The notes under the pieces were generated by a model. That model was not told where the DNA came from. It saw only the letters and a program-made list of their open reading frames with translations, and searched no databases. Positions 52,161 to 58,900 of a DNA stretch of 64,000 bases are shown here, in pieces. The stretch spans positions 1 to 64,000 of the forward strand of contig DATJWB010000260.1 of NCBI GenBank assembly GCA_035501495.1. Reading direction: 5' to 3'. The position numbers and the translations under genes are program-made. Position 1 is the first letter of the stretch; each line of letters starts with the position of its first letter. This DNA is from JAIQFL01 sp035501495. GTDB taxonomy: Bacteria > Acidobacteriota > Terriglobia > Bryobacterales > Bryobacteraceae.

Positions 52161-53015
52161 CTACGCCGCTTCCTGCTGCTCCACCACGATTGAGCTGTCC
52201 ACGCCGGCAACATGTATCGACCGGGCGATGCCACAGGCCTTGAGCACCTTGATCAGCAGCCAGGAGGGATCGAGTTCATACCAGGCGAGCCCGTGACGTG
52301 CGGACGTGGGATGAGCGTGATGATTGTTGTGCCAGCCCTCGCCAAACGAGATCAACGCCACCCACCAGTTGTTGCGCGAGTCGTCCCGAGTGGCAAACCG
52401 CCGGGCGCCCCACATGTGCGTCGCCGAGTTCACCAGCCACGTGGCATGCAGGCCGAACGCGATGCGGACGAAGGTGGTCCAGAGCATGATCTTCCAGCCG
52501 CCGATCGCCCAGATGAGGATGGCGGAGACCGTCAGCGGAACCCAATGATAATTGTTCAGCCAGACGTAAAAGCGATGCTTCGCCAGGTCGGGCGCATACC
52601 GGGACAGCATGCGGGTATTGTTGTGGTTGGTCTCGCCGAACAGAATCCAGCCGACGTGGGACCAAAATGCGCCATCCCGAGGCGAATGGGGATCGCCTGG
52701 GAGGTCGGAGTGCTGATGGTGAACACGATGCACCGCCACCCAGAAAATCGGTCCGCCTTCAAGGGTCATGGAACCGCACACCGCGAAGAAATACTCCATC
52801 CACAACGGCACGCGATATGAGCGATGGGTGTGCAGCCGGTGGTAACCCATGCTGATCCCCAAGCCCGTGCATACCCAATACCAGAACACCGTGAGTGCCA
52901 ATGCCTTCCAACTGAACACGAACAGGGCAGCAAGTGCCGCGATGTGCACCAGTACGAGGATCAAGGTCGTGAACCAGTTCATTCCCTGGCGGTTTATGAT
53001 GGCGTCTTTTGTCAC
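52161..53015 (-). CDS. Membrane acyl-CoA/acyl-lipid desaturase
   Basis: 284 residues with four to five membrane helices and the three histidine boxes of the Delta-9 desaturase family: HRLHTH (59-64), HRVHH (96-100) and HNNHH (229-233). It places a double bond in saturated fatty acyl chains with a di-iron centre, and so alters membrane fluidity. The gene is convergent with the kinase gene, nine bases apart. No start signal of note was seen. Confidence 0.92.
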   Translation of the reverse strand: MTKDAIINRQGMNWFTTLILVLVHIAALAALFVFSWKALALTVFWYWVCTGLGISMGYHRLHTHRSYRVPLWMEYFFAVCGSMTLEGGPIFWVAVHRVHHQHSDLPGDPHSPRDGAFWSHVGWILFGETNHNNTRMLSRYAPDLAKHRFYVWLNNYHWVPLTVSAILIWAIGGWKIMLWTTFVRIAFGLHATWLVNSATHMWGARRFATRDDSRNNWWVALISFGEGWHNNHHAHPTSARHGLAWYELDPSWLLIKVLKACGIARSIHVAGVDSSIVVEQQEAA

Positions 53016-53114
53016 TGGGTCTCCCGGACTTAAGGTATATCCTCAAGCTAGCAAGGGAGCTGAGGCCTCTGTGTAAGACTTGTGTAATTTCAGCCGATAC
53101 TGTCTGTAGTTAAC

Positions 53115-53657
53115 ATGAAGCTGCGAAAGGCCAGACTGGAAGACATTCCGATCCTGGAAGTGCTGATCCGGGAGTCCGTACGGGGGCTGCAATGGCGCGA
53201 TTATTCTGAGCGGCAGATGGAAGGGGCCCTCGGAACTGTATTTGGAGTTGACCGCCAGTTGATCAGCGACGGCACGTACTTTGTGGTGGAAGCGGAGTCG
53301 CAGATTGTCGGGTGCGGCGGATGGAGCCGCCGCAAGACGCTCTTCGGAAGCGATCACGCACCGCAAAAAGACGATGCCTGGTTGGATCCGGCAGTCGATG
53401 CGGCGCGGATCCGCGCCTTCTTCGTGCATCCGGAATGGGCCCGGCGAGGCATCGGCAGCCTGCTCATGCGGGCCGCGGAGGAAGAGGCCATCGCCGAGGG
53501 CTTCTCGAGACTCGAATTGGGGGCGACGTTAACAGGCGAGCCTCTGTATCGGGCGCACGGTTTCTCGGCAGTCGAACGCTTCGAGGTGGAACTCGCGAAT
53601 GGCGTCAGCCTGCCGATCGTGCGGATGGCTAAAGACGTCGGTCCGAGAGGTGGATAA
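53115..53657 (+). CDS. GNAT-family N-acetyltransferase
   Basis: The 180-residue protein carries the acetyl-CoA loop FFVHPEWARRGIGSLLMRAAEEEA (core RRGIGS) and the usual N-terminal strand pattern MKLRKARLEDIPILEVLI. Substrate unknown. Its last 29 bases overlap, tail to tail, the kinase-less sensor gene. No Shine-Dalgarno sequence precedes the ATG. Confidence 0.85.
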   Translation: MKLRKARLEDIPILEVLIRESVRGLQWRDYSERQMEGALGTVFGVDRQLISDGTYFVVEAESQIVGCGGWSRRKTLFGSDHAPQKDDAWLDPAVDAARIRAFFVHPEWARRGIGSLLMRAAEEEAIAEGFSRLELGATLTGEPLYRAHGFSAVERFEVELANGVSLPIVRMAKDVGPRGG

Positions 53658-54255
53658 CCCGCGCCCCGAAGTAACCCAGCGCGATTGCCGCCAGGATCGC
53701 ACCGGCCAGGCTGATTCCGAACGGGAGAAGACGGATGCCGCCAGCCATGAGCGGCTCCGCGAGGGCTACGTAAAATGAGGAGCGCTGTAGTCCGTCCATT
53801 ACGATGCCCGCACGAATCAGATAACGAGCGCCGTGGGCATCCGAGGCGATGATCCACACCGGTCTCGCGCTGTCCGCAGACGTGAGAGGCACTCCGATGC
53901 CGGTGCGGACCAGGGAAGCAGCCGCTCGATCATGAAAGAATGGCGAAGCGCGAAGCACCCGCCCATTCGAATCGGCAATGAAGCATTGCTCCTGGATTCG
54001 GCTCACCGCGGCCGATTCGTCCGGATCATCCGCATCGTAATACCAGCGATCGACGACGTCTCGTTCGGGGTCCCGTTCGATGCGCAGATAGCCCTTCATC
54101 GCAACCCAGTCGCGGTCGAGTCCGTTGTGCGCTTCGCGATCGAACGCGACTCTCGCCCAGTGGTAATTCCAACCCGCGGACAGAATTAAAAGCATCGCTG
54201 CCATCGGCAGGCTGCCGACGAGCAGACGCCTGCGAAATCCGGCGTTGCCTGGCAT
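53629..54255 (-). CDS. Two-TM sensor module without a kinase domain
   Basis: The start at 54255 is set by GGAGG six bases upstream (an ATG at 54282 adds nine residues); 208 residues. A helix (LLVGSLPMAAMLLILSAGW) leads into a periplasmic domain of about 130 residues and a second helix (LLPFGISLAGAILAAIALGYF), and the chain then ends with ARVIHLSDRRL, the point where a HAMP linker would begin. The layout matches the N-terminal half of heavy-metal-sensor-type kinases, with no HisKA or ATPase downstream. It may be a truncated kinase or a free-standing sensor. Confidence 0.65.
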   Translation of the reverse strand: MPGNAGFRRRLLVGSLPMAAMLLILSAGWNYHWARVAFDREAHNGLDRDWVAMKGYLRIERDPERDVVDRWYYDADDPDESAAVSRIQEQCFIADSNGRVLRASPFFHDRAAASLVRTGIGVPLTSADSARPVWIIASDAHGARYLIRAGIVMDGLQRSSFYVALAEPLMAGGIRLLPFGISLAGAILAAIALGYFGARVIHLSDRRL

Positions 54256-54401
54256 ACAGCACCTCCAAGGCGGATGATCCAAAGTTTAGGCGAACCGAGT
54301 GAAGGCACTCTGAATATTCGATTAATTTCGATTCACTTTCGAAGAGCGTTGTTTACGGAGAATTAACGGCCGCGCTCAGACCCCGGCGGACAGCCCCATG
54401 G

Positions 54402-54407
54402 TATATT
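54402..54407 (+). promoter_or_regulatory. Candidate -10 element (TATATT) giving a leaderless nuoA message
   Basis: TATATT ends six bases before the ATG of nuoA, and no Shine-Dalgarno sequence is present. The usual 6-7-base distance would start transcription at the A of the ATG. No -35 match was found. The same spacing is seen before the gene at 11926. Confidence 0.35.
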
Positions 54408-54413
54408 GTTGCC

Positions 54414-54770
54414 ATGCCGAGCGGCTACATCCCGATCCTCATCTTTCTGGCAATCGCGATCCTCTTCCCCGTTGTGACCATTATCATCGCCAAGCTGATA
54501 CGCCCGTCCGCTCCGTTCCTGGTAAAGCTCGAGGCGTATGAATGCGGGATCAAGGCGGCTTCCGATTCGCGCGGCCGCTACACCGTCCGGTTCTACATCA
54601 TCGCGATCCTGTTCGTGATCTTCGATGTGGAAACTATTTTCCTGTTCCCGTGGGCCGTGCGCTACAGGGAACTGGGCTGGTTCGGGGTCGCCGAGGTTGC
54701 GGTGTTTCTCGCAATCCTGGTGGTAGGTTACATCTGGGCATACAAAAAGGGTGCTTTGGAGTGGGTCTGA
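54414..54770 (+). CDS. nuoA: NADH-quinone oxidoreductase subunit A
   Basis: The 118-residue protein has three transmembrane helices (IPILIFLAIAILFPVVTIII, FYIIAILFVIFDVETIFLFP and the C-terminal VAEVAVFLAILVVGYIW). The conserved ECG in KLEAYECGIK and the acidic FDVET segment of complex I subunit A are present. NuoA normally begins the nuo operon, but here nuoB does not follow; the next gene is a secreted hypothetical whose start lies within nuoA's last codons. It may supply a complex I encoded elsewhere, or be a second copy. Confidence 0.9.
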   Translation: MPSGYIPILIFLAIAILFPVVTIIIAKLIRPSAPFLVKLEAYECGIKAASDSRGRYTVRFYIIAILFVIFDVETIFLFPWAVRYRELGWFGVAEVAVFLAILVVGYIWAYKKGALEWV

Positions 54771-56503
54771 AAACTCGTCTCGTATCCGCCTGCGCTTTTC
54801 TTTTGACATCTACAACGTTACTCGAGGCCGCGCCGATGTTGCGCCTGGTCAGCAGCGTTGTGGGTCCGATCCCCGTGTCCACGGGTGGATCGGCGCCTCC
54901 TCAGACCGTGGAGGCCTATAATGCCGGAGACGGGTCACTGGCTTTGAGCGTCAGTGTGCCGTCTTCCGTCACCTGGCTGACCGCGTCAGTCGGTTCGACG
55001 CGGACTTGCCAGAGCACTACCGTGGCCGCAAGTTGCATTCCCCTGCAATTTTCGCTGAGCACTAGCGGCCTTTCGGCCGGTACCTATACTGGCGTCGTGA
55101 CCGTTACGGGCAGCAGCGCCACCATCGATGCGCCGCAAACGATCACGGTGACCGTGCGGGTGGGATCGGTGGAGGTGTACGTGGCGCCGGGGACTTCAAG
55201 CGACGTCGAGATCACCACCATGCATTCGGTCACCACGAGTGCCAGCACGCAAGATGGCAATCGGTGGCTGAGCCTGGCGCTCGAAGGGACCGGCAGCTTC
55301 CGGTTCGTCTATCCGTACCGGATTCACGTGCAGCCCACCGATGGCATGGCGGAAGGCACCTACACGGGGTCGGTGACTACGAACGGATCGAGTGTTGCTT
55401 CGGAGAACGTGACGATTCCTGTGACCATGCATCTGACGAGCCAGCCGATTGCGCAGGCGGTTCCCGACCAAGTCAACATTCGGCTGGCCGCTGGTGCCCC
55501 GCCGCTGGTCTATCCGTTCGCCCCGCTGGTCTCGCTGGTGAACGCAGGCTTGGGAACACTCACTCCGGGAACTGTGACCCTCGCCGGCGGTTCCTGGATC
55601 AAGCCTGATCCCCAGGTGCCGGCGTTCACCTCGATCGACCCGACCGGGCTCTCGGTCGGCGACAACCAGGGATCCATCACCATCGCGTCGAATGCGATCA
55701 ATGCGCCCACCAAGGTACCGGTAGACCTGCAGATCGTCGATAAGGGTGCGCCGCTGATCTACTATCAAGGCGTATTGGACAACGGCACCTTCGTTCCCGG
55801 CGATACGGTGAGCCCGGGCGACATCATGATTGTCAAGGGAGAGCAACTCTCTTTCAGTCCATTCACCTCAGGACAGGCACCGCCGCTCGCAAACCAGGTC
55901 GGCGGCGCCACCATCACGGTAAACGGCGAGGCAGCCCCCCTCTTCTATTCTTCTTACGGCCAAGTGGCGTTTCAGATGCCCGTCGATGTGGCTGCGGGAA
56001 CAGCGCTGGTACAGGTGCAACGCGACAATCTGACCAGCAACACGGTTTCGGTCAATGTTGGGACACGCGCGCCGCGGATTATCGCGGTGGTGAACCAGGA
56101 CGGGAGCGTAAACCTGCCCGACGGCAGCCATCCTGCGCAAGTTGGGGACTTCCTGACGATCTATTGCATCGGCCTCGGTCCCACCGATCCCGTAGTCGCC
56201 ACAGGCGCCCCGGCACCCTCGGCCGAGCCGTTGGCGCGCGTCACCGGCAACCTTTCGGTGAGCTTCGGGACCGGCATCGCGGCCGTGATGGGGACTCCTT
56301 TTTTTGCAGGCCTCACGCCGACCGCGGCAGGTCTCTATCAGGTGAATGTGCAGGTTCCGGACGGCCACACCGGCTTGGTTTATACGAGCCTGACTTTCCC
56401 TGATGCCGTGAGCAATCCCGTTCCGATCGTGATCCAACCGTCAGGCGCCGCAGCGTCGCCAGGGCAGCAAACTGGCTCTGACCTTCGCGCCAAGGTACCA
56501 TAG
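54761..56503 (+). CDS. Secreted protein with Solibacter-type C-terminal domain
   Basis: The GTG at 54761 lies inside the nuoA stop region and gives a signal peptide (LVSACAFLLTSTTLLEA); 580 residues. Several Ig-like beta-sandwich domains (about 30-345; repeated GTYTG-V-T, TVPV-type strands) precede a C-terminal domain of about 220 residues (VSPGDIMIVKGEQL, NGEAAPLFYSSYGQVAFQMP, GLYQVNVQVP) that matches the domain widespread in Solibacter-type genomes. That domain is a taxon marker rather than a function. Surface or extracellular location is inferred. Confidence 0.8.
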   Translation: MGLKTRLVSACAFLLTSTTLLEAAPMLRLVSSVVGPIPVSTGGSAPPQTVEAYNAGDGSLALSVSVPSSVTWLTASVGSTRTCQSTTVAASCIPLQFSLSTSGLSAGTYTGVVTVTGSSATIDAPQTITVTVRVGSVEVYVAPGTSSDVEITTMHSVTTSASTQDGNRWLSLALEGTGSFRFVYPYRIHVQPTDGMAEGTYTGSVTTNGSSVASENVTIPVTMHLTSQPIAQAVPDQVNIRLAAGAPPLVYPFAPLVSLVNAGLGTLTPGTVTLAGGSWIKPDPQVPAFTSIDPTGLSVGDNQGSITIASNAINAPTKVPVDLQIVDKGAPLIYYQGVLDNGTFVPGDTVSPGDIMIVKGEQLSFSPFTSGQAPPLANQVGGATITVNGEAAPLFYSSYGQVAFQMPVDVAAGTALVQVQRDNLTSNTVSVNVGTRAPRIIAVVNQDGSVNLPDGSHPAQVGDFLTIYCIGLGPTDPVVATGAPAPSAEPLARVTGNLSVSFGTGIAAVMGTPFFAGLTPTAAGLYQVNVQVPDGHTGLVYTSLTFPDAVSNPVPIVIQPSGAAASPGQQTGSDLRAKVP

Positions 56504-56507
56504 GAGC

Positions 56508-58892
56508 TTGATCTCCGAGAAAACAGCTCCTCACCATTGGCGCGAAGTCTACCTTTGTGTCTTCCTGACCACGCTGGCGACCCTGCTGCTGGAACTGTCG
56601 CTGACGCGAATTTTCTCGGTCGTCTTCTACTACCATTTCGCGTTTCTGGCCATCTCCATTGCGCTGTTCGGCCTGGGGATCGGGGGCGTGCTGTCCTACG
56701 TGGTGGCGGGCTGGAAAGGCCCGCTGTTCTCGCGTCTGGGCCGCCTGAGCGCGATCAACGCCTTCTGCGTAGTGCTGTCGTTGGTGGTCATCCTGTTGCA
56801 AAAGGACACGCTCTCGTTCTGGGACTACCTGCTGGTGTACTTCACCACCGCCCTGCCGTTTTTGTTCTCGGGCGTGATCGTTTCACTCGCCATCTCGGAA
56901 ACCATCGAGCGCGTCAACCGCGTTTATTTCTTCGATTTGCTCGGTGCCGCGGCCGGTTGCCTGATTCTGATTCCGTTGCTCGACTGGTTCGGCGGTCCGA
57001 GCACGGTAGTGGCGGCCGCCATCTTTTACGCAGTGGCAGCGGCGATCTGGCATAGCATGGCCGGCTCGGTGATGGGGCGCGCGGGCAGCGTGTCCCTGGC
57101 GCTGCTCCTGGTGGCGTTCCTCACCTACAATTTCCGCCATCCGGTGCTCGAGCCCAGCCACGCCAAGGGGCAGACGCTCATCAATGAAATCTGGGTGAAG
57201 TGGAACAGCTTTTCCCGGATCGCAGTCGTCAACTTGCCCGAGGAGCACCGATACACCATCAAGATCGACGCCGATGCCGCGACGGCCATTTTCAACTACG
57301 ACCTCGACAATCTCAGACCCAACGAGCGCCACGATCTGCAGGAGGACGGATTCAATCTGGCTTATGCGGTCAGGCCTGGCGCCAAGGCCCTGATTATCGG
57401 ACCGGGCGGCGGCTGGGACGTGGCGCGTGCGCTGGCGTCGGGAAGCCACGACGTCACGGCGGTGGAAATCAACCCCATCATCGCCGAGACGGTGATGCAG
57501 AACAAGTTCCCGGGAATGAGCCATCACCTCTACGCGCGCCCCGAGGTGAAGGTCCACGTGGAAGACGGCCGCAGTTTCGTCCGGCGGAGTACGGAGAAGT
57601 ACCAGGTGGTGGAGGCCACCCTGGTAGACACGTGGGCTTCCACGGCGGCGGGCGCTTTCGCGCTCTCGGAAAACAACCTCTACACGACAGACGCCTTCCA
57701 TGACTACCTCTCCCACCTGACAGACGACGGCGTATTGTCGATCACCCGCTGGGGCTTCGAGCCGCCGCGCGAGTCGTTGCGGCTCTGCTCGCTGGCTATC
57801 GAAGCCTTGGGCCAGTTGGGCGAATCCGAGGCGTGGCGGCATGTCATGGTCGGCCGCACCGGCTCGGCGGTTGGCTGGGGCGCCACTGATTATGTGCTGA
57901 TTTCGCGGAAACCCTTCGGCCAGGCAGATATCGACCGGGCTCGCGCGCTCTTCGACGTGGCCCACATGCAGACTATGTACCTGCCGGGCGTCGAGACGCA
58001 CAACCAGTTCTACGACCTGCTGCACAGCGCAAATCCGGAAGACTACGAGCGCCGGTACACCTTCGACATCAGCCCGGTCAGCGATAACCGCCCGTTCTTC
58101 TTTTACACGGTCCAGCCCCGCGACCTGCTGACGTACCTTTCCACCGCCTCGACCGCAAGCGCGGATTACAAGGTCAACAGCGCGGTACCGCTGTTGTTCC
58201 GCCTGATGGGAATCAGCGTACTGGCCACGGCACTGATTCTGATCGCGCCGCCGATGGTTCTCGGCACCCGCCTGCCCACACAACCCGGGGTCCGCGGCTT
58301 TCTGCCCTTCTTTCTCTTCATCGGCGCCGGGTACATCCTGATCGAGGTCGGACTGATCCAGAAGTTCGTGCTGTTCCTGGGCTCACCTACGCGGGCGCTG
58401 GTGGGAGTGATCTTTTCCATGCTGCTGGCAAGCGGAGTCGGAAGCGCCGCCAGCCGCCGGCTCCTGGGGAACGACGAGGGCCGGCTGATTAAAGTCCTGG
58501 GCTGCGTGGCGATTTTGGCTGCTATCCTGGCGTTGCTGGTGTCATCGTTGCTTTCTGCCCTGGTCTGGCTTCCCTGGCAGGTGAAGATGCTCCTGACGGT
58601 GCTGTTGATCGCTCCGGTGGCTTTCGTGATGGGAATGCCCTTTCCCACGGCGTTGCATTGGCTGGAGGAATGGCACCCGCCATCCGTTCGATGGGCGTGG
58701 TCCTTGAACGCGGCGTCGAGCGTCCTCGGTTCGGTTGGCGCGCTGGTCTCGGCCATTTATCTCGGCCTGATGCAGACGCTGATCATCGGCGGCCTCTTTT
58801 ACATGGCCGCACTGATGGTGATCGTCCGCGTCCGGACCAGCAACGTGTCGGCTCCCGAACCTGGCGCCGGCCGCGTGGTATTGGCAAAATAG
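56508..58892 (+). CDS. Membrane protein with spermidine-synthase-like SAM domain
   Basis: 794 residues, starting at a TTG close behind AGGAG, four bases after the previous stop. A block of about seven N-terminal helices (from REVYLCVFLTTLATLLLELSL) is followed by a spermidine-synthase-like domain (about 225-440; IIGPGGGWDVARAL, VEINPIIAE, VHVEDGRSFV) and about eight more helices (from about 560). Membrane-fused aminopropyltransferase-like proteins are known but their substrate is not. The Asp of the usual catalytic pair is not obvious, so polyamine synthesis should not be assumed. Confidence 0.75.
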   Translation: MISEKTAPHHWREVYLCVFLTTLATLLLELSLTRIFSVVFYYHFAFLAISIALFGLGIGGVLSYVVAGWKGPLFSRLGRLSAINAFCVVLSLVVILLQKDTLSFWDYLLVYFTTALPFLFSGVIVSLAISETIERVNRVYFFDLLGAAAGCLILIPLLDWFGGPSTVVAAAIFYAVAAAIWHSMAGSVMGRAGSVSLALLLVAFLTYNFRHPVLEPSHAKGQTLINEIWVKWNSFSRIAVVNLPEEHRYTIKIDADAATAIFNYDLDNLRPNERHDLQEDGFNLAYAVRPGAKALIIGPGGGWDVARALASGSHDVTAVEINPIIAETVMQNKFPGMSHHLYARPEVKVHVEDGRSFVRRSTEKYQVVEATLVDTWASTAAGAFALSENNLYTTDAFHDYLSHLTDDGVLSITRWGFEPPRESLRLCSLAIEALGQLGESEAWRHVMVGRTGSAVGWGATDYVLISRKPFGQADIDRARALFDVAHMQTMYLPGVETHNQFYDLLHSANPEDYERRYTFDISPVSDNRPFFFYTVQPRDLLTYLSTASTASADYKVNSAVPLLFRLMGISVLATALILIAPPMVLGTRLPTQPGVRGFLPFFLFIGAGYILIEVGLIQKFVLFLGSPTRALVGVIFSMLLASGVGSAASRRLLGNDEGRLIKVLGCVAILAAILALLVSSLLSALVWLPWQVKMLLTVLLIAPVAFVMGMPFPTALHWLEEWHPPSVRWAWSLNAASSVLGSVGALVSAIYLGLMQTLIIGGLFYMAALMVIVRVRTSNVSAPEPGAGRVVLAK

Positions 58893-58900
58893 CGTGGAGG

